In this document: piece after piece, positions 8,608 to 18,970 of the stretch | How positions within the stretch are numbered: the stretch's first letter is position 1 | How the letters are laid out: each line of letters opens with the position of its first letter | Assembly: GCF_010672085.1 (NCBI RefSeq) | Contig: NZ_JAAHHT010000001.1 | Location: 1-64,000, forward strand | Direction: 5' to 3' | From: Okeania sp. SIO3I5 | GTDB lineage: Bacteria > Cyanobacteriota > Cyanobacteriia > Cyanobacteriales > Microcoleaceae | Length of the DNA: 64,000 bases | Program-made: the position numbers and the translations under genes | The notes under the pieces: generated by a model | What the model saw: the letters and a program-made list of their open reading frames with translations, nothing else | What the model was told of the DNA's origin: nothing | Databases searched by the model: none

Positions 8608-9342
8608 CAAAATTAGCCAAACAGCTAATCCCCAAAATGGCACAAATCTTAACCAACGTTTCCCACTTTCTGGCGGTTCAATATCTCCGATTAATACTGC
8701 TTGGAAAATGGCAAATAAAATTACATCTACACAGAAGGCAATAGTGAGGCGATCGCTCTGAAAATTTTGTACGAAAAATTCTGCTCTAGCAGCGATATCG
8801 CCAAATTCTGGTCTGGCGAAAATTCCCCAAACTACGGCGATGCTGCCTATAATTAATCCTACAACACCAAATATTTTTGCCAGTAAACCTTTACTCATTT
8901 GTTCTTCTGTGGGAAGCTCGGTTGCAGTGGTGCGCCAAGCCATGTATGGTAGGAGAAAGGTATTGGTAAGGAACATTGCCATACTCCAAATTAGGATTTT
9001 TTGGAGTTCTCCACCACGGCGATCGACTACCAGCAGTGGCAGAAACATAAATATCCATGCTTCGGCAAAGTTGAATAAACTTTCTAACCAAGGGTGTATG
9101 GTTCGCGCTTCCATATATTTGATGCCAACAGCATTAAAAATTGGGAGGATAAAGAAAAAATTGATAGAGTCGTCGATCGCTTCTTTAATAGTTTCGGGAT
9201 CGACTGCCCAAATTGGTCCGTTGGGAAGCAGTTGATCTGGTGGGGAGAGTAGGAGGATGTAGATATATATTGCTGACAGGAGCCAGAGGAAAATAGCGAT
9301 CGCGCGAGAATTTGGTTGTTTTGGTAAATTTGATTGTGTCAT
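8605..9342 (-). CDS. multi-pass membrane protein, unknown function
   Basis: A 245-aa protein with about six hydrophobic segments (around residues 14-32, 63-80, 93-110, 122-138, 158-178 and 202-222) and a short hydrophobic end (AVWLIL). Between TM1 and TM2 is a lumenal or cytoplasmic loop (WAVDPETIKEAIDDSINFFF). I do not recognise a named family; the look is of a conserved cyanobacterial inner- or thylakoid-membrane protein. Its neighbours are unrelated. A terminator overlaps its stop codon. Confidence 0.7.
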   Translation of the reverse strand: MTQSNLPKQPNSRAIAIFLWLLSAIYIYILLLSPPDQLLPNGPIWAVDPETIKEAIDDSINFFFILPIFNAVGIKYMEARTIHPWLESLFNFAEAWIFMFLPLLVVDRRGGELQKILIWSMAMFLTNTFLLPYMAWRTTATELPTEEQMSKGLLAKIFGVVGLIIGSIAVVWGIFARPEFGDIAARAEFFVQNFQSDRLTIAFCVDVILFAIFQAVLIGDIEPPESGKRWLRFVPFWGLAVWLIL

Positions 9343-9456
9343 TGGGTTGTTTTTGTGGTATTGGTTGTAGGCGTTTTTATTTTAGCATATCGTAGTAGGG
9401 AAGCAAATTATCAACTTAAAAGTAATCTCTGACTGAATTTTCGGTAGACTGCAAAA

Positions 9457-11667
9457 TTATGGTACTTGCCAAAATCTGATTGTACGATCCTCGCTGCAAC
9501 TAATGATGGTCTTGCCATCAGGACTAAAGGCTACTGAATTCACCCTGCTAGAATGACCTTTAAGAGTTGATAGCAAAGAACCGTCAGCGATATTCCACAG
9601 TTTGATTGTAGAGTCTTCACCACCACTGGCAATAATCCGGCTATCGTTGCTTACAGCTAAGGCTACTGGATAAGCTTGACGCTCAGTTTCAATAGTTAAT
9701 AACAAGGAGCCATCAGCAACATTCCACAGTTTAATAGTCGGTTCTATAAAACCACCCCCACTAACAAGAATGAGACTATCGGACTTCTTCCCGTCGGGTT
9801 GCGGAACAAAGACTACTGAATTAACTCCACCAGAATGAGCATCAAGACTAGACAACAATGAGCTATCAATCACATTCCAGAGTCTGATTGTAGAGTCTTT
9901 ACTTCCACTGGCAAGAATACGACCATCAGGACTGAAAGCTACTGATTTTATATCATTAGAATGACCTTTCAGAGTAGATAATAACCTGCCGTTAGCCACA
10001 TTCCACAGTTTGATGCTATCATCCCCATTTCCACTAGCAAGAGTGCGACCATCGGGACTAAAGGTTACTGATGTAACAATATCGGAATGACCCTTGAGAG
10101 TAGATAATAATCTGCCATTAGCTATATTCCACAGTTTGATAGTTCTGTCATCACTCCCGCTGGCAACAGTACGACCATCAGGACTAATGGCTACTGATTT
10201 CACTGTATTAGAATGACCTTTGAAAGTAGATAACAAGGAGCCATCAACTGCATTCCACAGTTGAATATCCTTAAAACTTCCACTGGCAATAGTTCTGCCA
10301 TCAGAACTAAAGGTTACTGCTTCAAAAGTATTAGTATTGGTATTGGTAGGATTTTCAATAGAACCATCAACTAGAGTTTTTTGGAGATTGCTATCCCTGA
10401 AATTCCAGAGTTTGATAGTTCCGTCATGACTCCCACTAGCAAGAGTGAGACCATCGGGGGTAAAAACTAATGAATTTACCCCGTTAGAATGACCTTTCAG
10501 AGTAGATAACAACTTGCTATCAGTCACATTCCAGAGTTTGATAGTTCTGTCATAACTACCACTGGCAATAATGCGACTGTCAAGGCTAAAGCTTAGGGCA
10601 GAAATAACATTAGAATGACTTTTAAGAGTAGATAACAACTTGCCATCAGCGACATTCCAGAGTTTGATAGTTCTGTCATAACTACCACTGGCAATAATGC
10701 GACTGTCAGGACTAAAAGTTACTGATTGAACTGATTCAGAATCATCTAAATGAGAATTACCCAAAGTAGATAACAACTTGCCATCAGTTACATTCCACAG
10801 TTTGGTGGTTCCGTCATAATGTCCGCTAGCAATAATGCGACCATCGTTGCTCAAAGCTATTGATTCAATACCATAATAATCATCAATGGTAGATAATAAC
10901 TTGCCATCAGTTACATTCCATAGTTTGATGGTTCCGTCTTCACCCCCACTGGCAATAATGCGACCATCAGGACTAAAAACTACGGAAGAAACCCTACTAC
11001 CAGAATGAGCTTCAAGAGTAGATAACAATGACTTATCAGCGATATTCCACAGTTTGATTGTAGAGTCATCACTCCCGGTGGCAAAAGTACGACCATCAGG
11101 ACTGATGGCTACTGAATTCACACTACCAACATGAGCTATAATAGTTGTTTCTAGTTCACCACTGACTAGGTTCCAAATTTTAATTTGCCCCTGGAAATTA
11201 CTGCTAATCAGAGTTTTGCCATCAGGACTAATAGCTATCTGTTCGATATTATCGCTACCAGTGATGATTTTCTGGAGAAATGGTATCATGTTGATAATTT
11301 GCGGTCTAGCTTTGGTGCGTGTAGAAACATTTTCTCTTGGAGGCAAAGTAGTTTTATCTTCTTCTAGTTGACTCTGCTCAACTAAGGAACATCCGCTACT
11401 AAACAAAATTATCAGCACCAACCCCAAACTACCCCAGAATGAAGTAGACAAAGATTTAGTTTTAGTCCGAACGGATACAACTGCTGCTTTCAGAATAGAG
11501 AGTAATAGAGAAGCTTGAGTTTTCGGTACAGATGAGATGACATAGGATTTGTCAAAATTTTTCTTATCCTTAGCTAAGTAAGTTTTACCAAAACCACCTT
11601 GACTGGAATGTTTAGTATTGTTAGGCAGTTGAGGATTATTGCATTGGCCATTTAAACAACAAACCAT
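9457..11667 (-). CDS. WD40 double-propeller protein with kinase-stump N-terminus
   Basis: A 736-aa protein. Residues ~130-736 form 14 WD40 repeats (SPDGRxxASGSxDxTIKLWN type), enough for two seven-bladed propellers. A TM segment lies at ~76-92 (STSFWGSLGLVLIILFSSGC). The first 60 residues look like the beginning of a cyanobacterial Ser/Thr kinase: half of the CxxxxCxNP zinc motif (MVCCLNGQCNNP), then GGFGKTYLA of the glycine-rich loop, then nothing else of the kinase. The usual architecture is zinc ribbon-kinase-TM-WD40, so an internal deletion appears to have removed the catalytic domain (no VAIK Lys, HRD or DFG). The product would be a membrane-anchored, catalytically dead propeller scaffold. 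The kinase origin is inferred from motifs. Confidence 0.88.
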   Translation of the reverse strand: MVCCLNGQCNNPQLPNNTKHSSQGGFGKTYLAKDKKNFDKSYVISSVPKTQASLLLSILKAAVVSVRTKTKSLSTSFWGSLGLVLIILFSSGCSLVEQSQLEEDKTTLPPRENVSTRTKARPQIINMIPFLQKIITGSDNIEQIAISPDGKTLISSNFQGQIKIWNLVSGELETTIIAHVGSVNSVAISPDGRTFATGSDDSTIKLWNIADKSLLSTLEAHSGSRVSSVVFSPDGRIIASGGEDGTIKLWNVTDGKLLSTIDDYYGIESIALSNDGRIIASGHYDGTTKLWNVTDGKLLSTLGNSHLDDSESVQSVTFSPDSRIIASGSYDRTIKLWNVADGKLLSTLKSHSNVISALSFSLDSRIIASGSYDRTIKLWNVTDSKLLSTLKGHSNGVNSLVFTPDGLTLASGSHDGTIKLWNFRDSNLQKTLVDGSIENPTNTNTNTFEAVTFSSDGRTIASGSFKDIQLWNAVDGSLLSTFKGHSNTVKSVAISPDGRTVASGSDDRTIKLWNIANGRLLSTLKGHSDIVTSVTFSPDGRTLASGNGDDSIKLWNVANGRLLSTLKGHSNDIKSVAFSPDGRILASGSKDSTIRLWNVIDSSLLSSLDAHSGGVNSVVFVPQPDGKKSDSLILVSGGGFIEPTIKLWNVADGSLLLTIETERQAYPVALAVSNDSRIIASGGEDSTIKLWNIADGSLLSTLKGHSSRVNSVAFSPDGKTIISCSEDRTIRFWQVP

Positions 11668-11710
11668 AGTCTTTTGAGAGTTAGAGTATTCTAGACTATA
11701 GTAACATTTT

Positions 11711-11801
11711 CAGGACTTACGCAACGGCACTAATGATAGTTTAAACATCGGGAATATTGACCAAACTATACGCCATATATAGCGGTACTGCGTAAGTCCT
11801 G
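11711..11801. mobile_element. 91-bp MITE, CAGGACTTACGCA ends
   Basis: Terminal inverted repeats CAGGACTTACGCA / TGCGTAAGTCCTG. A second full copy lies at 43125-43217 and a single end at 36826-36838. No coding capacity. Confidence 0.75.
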
Positions 11802-11932
11802 TTAATGTTATCCTAGGTTTGGTTGAGGTCGGAAACCCAACAACAAGATTGGATTTGTTGGATTGTGTCTCACTTGCCAACCTACGGTACTACCGGATTT
11901 GATATAATCAAAAAAAATCAAATTTAGGTATT

Positions 11933-12265
11933 ATGAAAACTTCAGAAAATAGAGTGACTAACATAGAAAAAAAGGTGATAGATGTCACAGGTTTAAGCTC
12001 CGATCAAATTGCTATGTTAGAAGAAATTGTTGCTGCTTTAAAAGCTGTTTCTCAAACTAATAATTACCAAGGCAAGGTTAGTCTAGATCGGTTAGAAGAA
12101 ACACCCCAACCATCTCTTACTTTAGAACAACGACGTGCTTTTCTACAACTAACTCTGGAAGAACGTCGTCGTCTCCTAGCACAACAAGCGGAAAATATGG
12201 TAGAGCATTACCAAGAAAATACTGAATGGCAAGAATTTCTGGCAGGTGGCATCATTGAATATTAA
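11933..12265 (+). CDS. antitoxin-like protein (MazE/PHD-type partner of a PIN or MazF toxin)
   Basis: A 110-aa protein. The C-terminal half (LTLEERRRLLAQQAENMVEH, then YQENTEWQEF and GGIIEY) matches a common cyanobacterial antitoxin pattern that immediately precedes and overlaps a toxin gene. The N-terminal half is helical and unassigned. The 3' end overlaps the remnant of a MazF-like gene at 12255-12284, now cut off by repeats. It may therefore be an orphan antitoxin. No clear operator is visible. Family placement is by pattern only. Confidence 0.65.
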   Translation: MKTSENRVTNIEKKVIDVTGLSSDQIAMLEEIVAALKAVSQTNNYQGKVSLDRLEETPQPSLTLEQRRAFLQLTLEERRRLLAQQAENMVEHYQENTEWQEFLAGGIIEY

Positions 12266-12284
12266 GGAGCAACCTCGACGGGGG
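12255..12284 (+). pseudogene. MazF-like toxin remnant (5' end only)
   Basis: TTG at 12255, overlapping the antitoxin stop by 11 nt, opens a frame reading LNIKEQPRRG. PxRG is the conserved start of MazF/PemK toxins (…QPRRGDIWLV). Immediately after PRRG the sequence switches to the CAGTTAT tandem repeat and the homology ends. Short, hence moderate confidence. Confidence 0.45.
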
Positions 12285-12669
12285 ATTTCAGTTATCAGTT
12301 ATCAGTTATCAGTTATCAGTACCTCTAGTTGTTTGCGCAGCATTCCGTAGGAAAGCATCTTGATTGAAACACGGAATCTTCTTTTCTCAAGGGGAGATTG
12401 GATATGGCGTTTACAGTGCTTTTCAAATTGATAAACCACATCGTCATCACAAAAACCCTGTAGGGGCGATTCGCGTTTGCGGAGCATGACCTAGGAAATC
12501 GCCCCTACAGTAGCCAAATGAAAACCGCTGTAATGCCTGGCACAAGGCGCGTTAAGGTGGAGCGACTTGAATTGCAGACCAGAAGTTTGTCCGGAAGCTA
12601 GGAACTATTTCTCAAGACACAGATGCTCGAAATTGTTTTGGGCATTGCAGCAGCGATCGAATACTACTC
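12285..12669. other. repeat-filled gap
   Basis: CAGTTAT tandem repeats (12289-12320) are followed by a GTAGGGGCGATT...AATCGCCCCTAC inverted pair (12460-12509). A stretch at 12413-12452 recurs inverted near 40440-40480. No gene seen. Confidence 0.5.
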
Positions 12670-12928
12670 AACTTGAATCTTGGGGGTTTGGAGACCAAAC
12701 CCCTACAGGGATTTAATATCAAACCCCAACAAAACTAAATTTCACAACTATACTCACTTCGTTGCTGAATCAATCAGGAACGGGCAAGATGCCCATTTCA
12801 CAGCGTATTTATGCAACGCCCTAAACTTGAATATTAGGGGTTTGGAGACCAAACCCCTACAGGGATTTAATATCAAACCCCAACAAAACTAAATTTCACA
12901 ACTATACTGACTCCGTTGCTGAATCAAT
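12670..12928. repeat. 105-bp direct repeat containing the tail of the GH63 gene
   Basis: 12670-12774 and 12824-12928 are nearly identical (offset 154 bp). They share GGTTTGGAGACCAAACCCCT, the stop region and the last ~40 nt of the gene ending at 12889. The outer copy is therefore a duplicated gene end. Confidence 0.8.
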
Positions 12929-15558
12929 TTCGCCACTAAACCAGTCCAACCAGTCTGATGACTCGCACCTAAACCGGCACCATTATCACCATGAAAATAT
13001 TCATAAAACAGAATTAAATCTTGCCAATGAGGGTCATTTTGGAATATTTTCGTATCTCCATAAACCGGACGTTTTCCATTTTTATCCTTGAGGAAAATTT
13101 TAATTAGTCTCGCTTGAATTTCTAATGATACTTCCAACAAATTCATCATCTGACCCGAACCTGTCGGACATTCTATCTGGAAATCATCACCTAAATAGTT
13201 ATGAAATCTTTGCAGAGATTCGATCATTAAATAATTAATTGGAAACCAGATCGGACCGCGCCAATTAGAGTTTCCTCCAAACATTGCACTGGTAGATTCG
13301 GCAGGTTCATAATCAACTCTATATTCTTCACCATTAGCATTAAAAATATAGGGATTTTCGGCGTGGCAACGAGATAAAGAACGAATGCCATAATCGCTGA
13401 AAAATTCATTTTCATCTAACATTTTTTCTAGGATAATTTTCAACCTTTCCGGACTAACAATTGCTAGTAAACGTTCTGAGTCAATTCCGCAAGTTTCCAT
13501 ACAAGCAATATTGGCACTAAGGTCGATTCGATTTGTCATAAACCAGTTGACTCGTTTCTGGAATTTCGGTAATTTTTTCAAAGTTTCTGAGTCAATAATT
13601 GCTACGGCAAATAATGGAATTAATCCTACGATAGAACGAACTTTTAGATGTACATCTTCTTTGTTTGGTTGATGCAAAACATCATAATAAAAATTATCCG
13701 TTTCATCCCAAAGTTGAGTTTCATCAGGACCTAAATGATTCATCGCATCAACAATATATAAGAAATGCTCAAAAAACTTACTGGCAATATCTTCATAAAC
13801 ATCATTTTCGAGAGCAAGTTCGAGAGCTATTCTTAACATATCCAAACAGAACATTGCCATCCAACTTGTACCGTCTGATTGTTCAATATGTCCTCCTGTT
13901 GGTAGTTCAGAACTCCGGTCAAATACTCCAATATTATCTAATCCTAAAAAGCCTCCTTCAAAAATATTATTTCCTTCAACATCTTTCTGATTTACCCACC
14001 AAGTAAAATTGAGTAAAAGTTTTTGAAATACTCTTTCGAGAAACTTTCTATCCTGACGACCATAAACTTCTTTTTCTATCTGATAAACTCGCCAAGTTCC
14101 CCAAGCATGAACGGGAGGATTTACATCACTAAAATTCCATTCATAAGCTGGTAATTGACCGTTGGGGTGCATATACCATTCCCTAGTAATTAGGTCTAAT
14201 TGACGTTTAGCAAAATCAGGATCAATGATTGCTAAAGGTATGGTATGAAAGGCTAAATCCCAAACGGCATACCAGGGATATTCCCATTTATCGGGCATAG
14301 AAATTATGTCATCATTAAACAGATGAACCCATCCATAATTTCTAATATTTTTCCGATTTTCTGATACTTTTGGTTGAGTTAAATCGCCTTTTAGCCAATC
14401 TTCTATAACATAATGATAATATTGTTTTGTCCACAATAATCCGGCAAAAGCTTGACGCTGAATATTTTGCCATTCATCCTTCATTTTACAGGGATAAAGA
14501 CGCTGATAAAATTCATCTGCTTCTTTAATTCTGGTTTGAAAAATCTCGTCAAATTCGGTATCTAATGGTTGTCTAATTTCTGGAGAGTTAGCAAGTCTCA
14601 ATTTAATAGTTTGAGTTTCACCAGCTCCTATTTCTAAGGTGTAATATGGGGAAAATTTTGTTCCATACATATTTGGATTAATGGCATCTTTTTGACCGTT
14701 TACTAAATAATTATTGATGCCGTCTTTGACATAAGGGGAAGTATTTTCTTCTCCAGATAAGCGTTGTCTATTTGTTTCGTTTTCGGTAAAAAATAGTTCC
14801 ATAGTTTCAGGAAAATACAGCCACCTTTTGCCTAAAGCAGGGTGATCTGCTTCAATGAGACCAGGATTAATTTTTTTGAGAATAGGTTTCTTTGAGTTGT
14901 CATTCCAAGACCAAGTATTTCTAAACCAAAGAGTCGGTAATAAGTGTAACGTCTTAGTTTCTGGAGCTAAATTATTTACTGTAATTTTAATTAGAATATC
15001 TTCTGCTGTAGCTTTAGCATATTCAACAAAAACATCAAAATAACGATTTTCGGCAAATATTCCAGTTTCCAGCAATTCGTATTCTAAAGACTTACGATCG
15101 CGCTGTTGATTTTCTGTTAATAATTCAGCATAAGGAAAAGCTTTTTGCGGATATTTATAAAGTGCTTTCATGTAACTATGACTCGGAGTATTATCTAAAT
15201 AGAAATAATACTCTTTAACATCTTCACCATGATTTCCTTGACTACCTGTTACACCAAAAAGTCGTTCCTTTAACATAGAGTCTTCGCCATTCCAGAGAGC
15301 GATCGCGAAACACAATCGTTGATGATTATCCGAAATACCACAAATCCCATCTTCTCCCCATCTATAAGCACGATAATGAGATTGTTCGTGGGAAAAATAA
15401 TCCCAAGCGGAACCATCTGCGCTATAGTCTTCGCGTACTGTTCCCCATTGTCTCTCACTCAAATAAGGTCCCCAACGTCGCCAGTATGCTTTATGGTTGA
15501 GGTTTGCTTCTAGTCTTTGTTCTTCTTGAGTAAATATATTGTTGTTTTGAGTATTCAT
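12889..15558 (-). CDS. GH63-like (alpha/alpha)6 glucosidase / MGH1-like glycoside hydrolase
   Basis: An 889-aa protein beginning with the characteristic [17 protein letters not shown] block. It continues as a GH63 / mannosylglycerate-hydrolase-like (alpha/alpha)6 barrel. The block [14 protein letters not shown] carries an Asp in the position of the family's catalytic acid. [12 protein letters not shown] in the C-terminal third is the conserved sugar-binding stretch. Related bacterial enzymes act on alpha-glucosides or glycosylglycerate compatible solutes. The substrate cannot be told from sequence. There is no signal peptide, so it is probably cytosolic. The gene has its own surroundings and no operon partner. 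Its 3' end has been copied 154 bp downstream. Confidence 0.87.
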   Translation of the reverse strand: MNTQNNNIFTQEEQRLEANLNHKAYWRRWGPYLSERQWGTVREDYSADGSAWDYFSHEQSHYRAYRWGEDGICGISDNHQRLCFAIALWNGEDSMLKERLFGVTGSQGNHGEDVKEYYFYLDNTPSHSYMKALYKYPQKAFPYAELLTENQQRDRKSLEYELLETGIFAENRYFDVFVEYAKATAEDILIKITVNNLAPETKTLHLLPTLWFRNTWSWNDNSKKPILKKINPGLIEADHPALGKRWLYFPETMELFFTENETNRQRLSGEENTSPYVKDGINNYLVNGQKDAINPNMYGTKFSPYYTLEIGAGETQTIKLRLANSPEIRQPLDTEFDEIFQTRIKEADEFYQRLYPCKMKDEWQNIQRQAFAGLLWTKQYYHYVIEDWLKGDLTQPKVSENRKNIRNYGWVHLFNDDIISMPDKWEYPWYAVWDLAFHTIPLAIIDPDFAKRQLDLITREWYMHPNGQLPAYEWNFSDVNPPVHAWGTWRVYQIEKEVYGRQDRKFLERVFQKLLLNFTWWVNQKDVEGNNIFEGGFLGLDNIGVFDRSSELPTGGHIEQSDGTSWMAMFCLDMLRIALELALENDVYEDIASKFFEHFLYIVDAMNHLGPDETQLWDETDNFYYDVLHQPNKEDVHLKVRSIVGLIPLFAVAIIDSETLKKLPKFQKRVNWFMTNRIDLSANIACMETCGIDSERLLAIVSPERLKIILEKMLDENEFFSDYGIRSLSRCHAENPYIFNANGEEYRVDYEPAESTSAMFGGNSNWRGPIWFPINYLMIESLQRFHNYLGDDFQIECPTGSGQMMNLLEVSLEIQARLIKIFLKDKNGKRPVYGDTKIFQNDPHWQDLILFYEYFHGDNGAGLGASHQTGWTGLVAKLIQQRSQYSCEI

Positions 15559-15868
15559 AATAATTGAGACCTTGGAATAGTTGGCAATCTCAATATTACT
15601 AGAACTGTCCTCAAATATCTGTAACAGAATAATCCTTTTTGTCCTTATGTTGTCTCCAAAAAATTAAGTAATAAAATCCGGTTATACAATAATCGAATCG
15701 CAAAATTATACTATTTTGATAAATTTTTGCTACAAATAGCTAAGGTTTTTTTAGGAGTCAGGAGTCAGTAGTCAGGAGTCAGAATGAATATATTTAGTAT
15801 ACTTTTTTGTATCGTAATTTATCTTTTTACTTAAATATAAATTTCCTACAAAATCTTTTATCGGTTTT
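15559..15868. other. upstream region of the glucosidase gene
   Basis: AT-rich and likely to hold the glucosidase promoter. 15719-15790 (TTGATAAATTTTTGCTACAA, then GGAGTCAGGAGTCAG) resembles one end of the element at 34674-34860. No gene seen. Confidence 0.4.
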
Positions 15869-16112
15869 AGGAAACACTTAACTGGGAACACTTAATTTGG
15901 AATAAGAAAAAAGTATTTTTGCATATAGTGAGATGCACCCTATTAATCAGTTATTGTTAATTATTTTTATGTTTACTTCTCCCCTACTCCCCCACTCCCC
16001 TACTAGGGAACACTTAACTGGGAACACTTAATTGGGAATAGGAAAAAAGTATTTTTGCATATAATGAGATGCACCCTATTAATCAGTTATTGTTAATTAT
16101 TTTTATGTTTGC
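15869..16112. repeat. ~109-bp direct repeat, offset 135 bp
   Basis: 15869-15976 and 16004-16112 share GGGAACACTTAA, AAAAAAGTATTTTTGCATAT, GAGATGCACCCTATTAATCA and the following AT-rich part. A short CCCCTACTCC tract separates them. No coding capacity. Confidence 0.8.
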
Positions 16113-16254
16113 TTTTCTCGTACGGACGTTGTATGCAACTACCTACTCCCCTACTCAAGACAATATAGCAAACATTTATAAAATTGGTATATTACAGGAC
16201 AGATATTTGCTAATTATTAATTGCTGAACTAATATTTTGAGATGATATTAAATA

Positions 16255-16683
16255 TTATTCATCAGAGTGATTGTTTTGTTGTAACTCTTTTACTTCCTTT
16301 TCGAGAAAAAAGTTAAGAAAAGTACGAATTCCAGAAATTGCAGCTAACTTTCCAATATCACTCCAACTAGGAGATATAGCAGTGCCTACTATATCAGCAG
16401 CTAACAGAAATTCTAAAGCTAAAACTAAGGAAATACCTAATTCAAGTCTGACTGTTCCTTCGGATGCAAAAAGTTTCCTATTTTTTCGCCTTTTCCACAT
16501 TTGTGCTAGTGCTTTTAGCACCGCAAAAGCAATAAGAAAAACAGCAATTGCTTCAATAAAAATCTTCAGGATTAACACAAATTTATCTAGAAAATATTCA
16601 GTTAATTCTATGAAATTTGTGGCTAGATGAAAATAGATAAAATCCTGTTTGATGATCATAGATATTAAATAAATAGAAACCAT
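16255..16683 (-). CDS. DUF1622 family membrane protein
   Basis: A 142-aa protein with two to three TM helices (around 36-58, 82-100 and a weaker one near 110-130). The DUF1622 pattern is present: VRLELGISLVLALEFLLAAD, then IVGTAISPSWSDIGKLAAIS and a following IRTFLNFFLEKE. Function is unknown for the family; it is a small integral membrane protein in many bacteria. The first ~35 residues are less typical, and an internal Met could be the real start. Confidence 0.82.
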   Translation of the reverse strand: MVSIYLISMIIKQDFIYFHLATNFIELTEYFLDKFVLILKIFIEAIAVFLIAFAVLKALAQMWKRRKNRKLFASEGTVRLELGISLVLALEFLLAADIVGTAISPSWSDIGKLAAISGIRTFLNFFLEKEVKELQQNNHSDE

Positions 16684-16733
16684 TATTATTTCTTTATAGC
16701 ACTAGGGAATAGGGAATAGGAAATAGTAATAGG

Positions 16734-16842
16734 GTAGGGACTTTGCTTGAGCATTAATGCGTTTTCCTAAGGTCATGCTCCTATTCCATGTCGCTGAGCG
16801 TTAACGGAGTTATGCGGAACGCTAAACGTCCGTACGGCATCC
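16734..16842. repeat. REP-like unit with GCATTAATGCG and GCGTTAACGGAG arms
   Basis: Copies recur at 24937-25040, 41226-41319 and 59580-59702. Each is a long imperfect palindrome bracketed by GGGACGTT/AACGTCCC-type ends. Confidence 0.65.
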
Positions 16843-16850
16843 ACCCCTAA

Positions 16851-16997
16851 TATCATGTCCGGATAATTAGTGATAAAAAAACTTTCTCTTCTTTATAGCT
16901 TAAATTTCCCTCTTCTTCCCTCCTGACTCATTACTCATTACTCATTACTCATTACTCCTCCATTTTTATTTATAACTATTCAACCGGACATGATATA
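16851..16997. mobile_element. MITE of the TATCATGTCCGG family, copy 1
   Basis: Inverted ends TATCATGTCCGGATAATTAG and ACCGGACATGATA. TA lies at both flanks. The interior holds ACTCATT tandem repeats. Related copies are at 41158-41369, 49137-49273, 49639-49812, 51914-52034 and, as a single end, near 61745-61760. Confidence 0.8.
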
Positions 16998-18061
16998 ACC
17001 CCTCCCAGGAGGGGAAGATTGTTGTTGGGTTTATCCTGCGGATCAGCTCCGCTAACGGGTTCCTCAACCCAACCTACACTTATTGCACCGTTTAAGGTGT
17101 GTCAGTCTACTAGACATATTTGAAGCGCTAAAGCACAACAACAAAACTAATTATAAGTATTTTACTGAACGATTTAATTCTGATTTATAACTTCTGACTT
17201 CCTTAAAGATACAGGTGGTGGTGCATCTTCATTCATGGATAATGGATAATTACTTCTCCCTTTTACGGAGAAAATTTATTTCTCAATTTGGTGATTGGAT
17301 CTGGCGCCGGTAACCCATCCATCCCTCCACCGCTTTTTCCCCTTTATTGGGGAGACTTTAAAGGTTAATTATTTAATTATTAATTATTAATTATTAATTA
17401 TTCGTTACAGGTATTCGGCATTCGGTGTATACCATTACACGAGCAGGACTACCAAGGTGGATTCTATATCTATCCTGTCTTGTCCCAAAATCTTTGTTTG
17501 TTTACATAGTAGGCGATCGCTCTTGATATCCCAGTCATTCTATAATCTTATAATTAAAAATTAAAAACTGATATAAATAGCCAAAACTTGGATTTACAAA
17601 AATTTGTTTATATACTATATTAATAGTTTTGGCATATAAATAATCTTCTCTGAAGTCCGACCCTAAACACAAAATATGTTGATGGACTACCAACCGGAGG
17701 AGTATTGAAAATTGTAGCAAAAGTATAATTGCTTATACAATTTACCCACCTACTAGAGAATTATATCTAAACCATATCATTATTGATAGGGATCGACAAA
17801 ATAAATAGTCATTGTCTAAAACCAAAAGACTAAGAAAAATAAGAGGCCGGACTAAAAGGACGTTCCTCAGTATTAGAGACGGGATATCCAAAGCATAACT
17901 CAGTCTTATAGAAGGAAGTAAAATCATCATTTTCTACTTCCTATACAAGTAGAATATTGCCAAATATTTATACTTAATCCTGAAGGAGATTTCCTTTAGA
18001 AAAGCTAACTAACTAAACTAAATCAAAGTCTATCAAACAAACAAAAAAAGGAGGTAAAACC
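16998..18061. other. long gap with degenerate elements
   Basis: 17085-17125 is one end of the TAGTAGACTGACAC element family. 17222-17405 is a degenerate member of the TTACCG/GAGGTAATTA family with ATTAATT tandem repeats. From 17406 to 18045 I see AT-rich sequence without a convincing gene. The strong ribosome-binding site AAAGGAGG at 18048-18055 belongs to the next gene. Confidence 0.45.
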
Positions 18062-18643
18062 ATGAAAATCAAAACAAAATTACACACTGATGCCGTCAAA
18101 GACGCATTACTTTCCTTGCCAGACATGGAATTTTATAATATTATTCACTATTGGCTCGAACGAATATCTCAAAATTCTTGGGAGCCAGATTTGTTAGATG
18201 AAATGCAGTTTGCTTTAGGTTATGAATTAGAGTCAGGAGAAACACTACAATCTTATAGAAATTGGGATGAATTAATGTATGCTGAACCTGATTGTGAAGA
18301 TGTCTATTTAATCGCCCCATCACCTTTAAAATTACGCAGGCATATAGATAAAATGGACTCACATTCTTTTTATCACAATATAATTTATCTTGCTGGAAAA
18401 GCTTATAGTCACGGAGAAATGGGTGAGCCACCAAATGCTTTTTGTGATGGGTATCAATTTATGGAAAACTTAGTTGCTAATATCAGAAAAAATCAACCTC
18501 CCCAAGAGAAAAATTATCCTTCAGAAACTTTCAGAATTATGAATCAAACTCAGTATAATGAAGCTTTTTTTCAAGTATCAGAACATTGGCGGAGCTATAG
18601 CGGAGGTAAAGTAACTGATTTTGTACTTTTAACTTCAAGTTAG
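18062..18643 (+). CDS. hypothetical protein, 193 aa
   Basis: Not recognised. The ATG is preceded by a near-perfect ribosome-binding site (AAAGGAGG, 7 nt spacing), the best in the window, so it is probably well translated. The product is soluble and acidic in its first two thirds, rich in aromatic residues (YNIIHYWLERISQNSWEP). It lacks a signal peptide, TM segment or repeated units. A central charged stretch (LKLRRHIDKMDSHSFYH) is followed by a glycine-containing region. It stands alone, more than 1 kb from any other gene on both sides. Confidence 0.7.
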   Translation: MKIKTKLHTDAVKDALLSLPDMEFYNIIHYWLERISQNSWEPDLLDEMQFALGYELESGETLQSYRNWDELMYAEPDCEDVYLIAPSPLKLRRHIDKMDSHSFYHNIIYLAGKAYSHGEMGEPPNAFCDGYQFMENLVANIRKNQPPQEKNYPSETFRIMNQTQYNEAFFQVSEHWRSYSGGKVTDFVLLTSS

Positions 18644-18668
18644 TAATTAAAAGGAAGGAGGAAGAATT

Positions 18669-18793
18669 CATTAATGGATAATGGATAATTGATAATTGAT
18701 AATTACCTCTCCCTTTTAGGGAGAGGATTGACGCTTAAAAGGGGAGGTTAACAAAGCTGAATTATTTAATGATTTAATTATTAATTATTTGGT
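18669..18793. mobile_element. degenerate TTACCG/GAGGTAATTA-family element
   Basis: GATAATTACCTCTCCC followed by AGGGAGAGGATTGA, then AGGGGAGGTTAA and an AT-rich end with TTGGTAA. It matches the general plan of the better copies at 18853-18970 and 55789-55919. Confidence 0.6.
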
Positions 18794-18852
18794 AAGAAAG
18801 GAAGCACACAAATATATTGATGGTATTTATTGTGAATAACTATTTTATCTAA

Positions 18853-18970
18853 TTACCGAAAAATTTTGGTTTAAAGCCTCCCCTTGGATAGGGGATAATA
18901 AATAAAAATTTTCATGATTAGTCAATCCTCTTCTTTTCAAGGAGAGGTAATTATTCATTATTCATTATTC
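18853..18970. mobile_element. TTACCGAAAAAT-family MITE
   Basis: Starts TTACCGAAAAATTTTGGTTT, carries AAAGCCTCCCCTTGGATAGG, and ends GAGGTAATTATTCATTATTC. It is nearly identical in reverse to the copy that splits the TrpF-like gene at 55789-55919. Other copies: 22016-22135, 56147-56333, 57676-57800, 58044-58162. Confidence 0.82.

Noticed and set aside
16492-16500. Single TTTTCCACA DnaA box
   Set aside because: Isolated and inside the DUF1622 gene; only the 47454-47530 cluster is notable.
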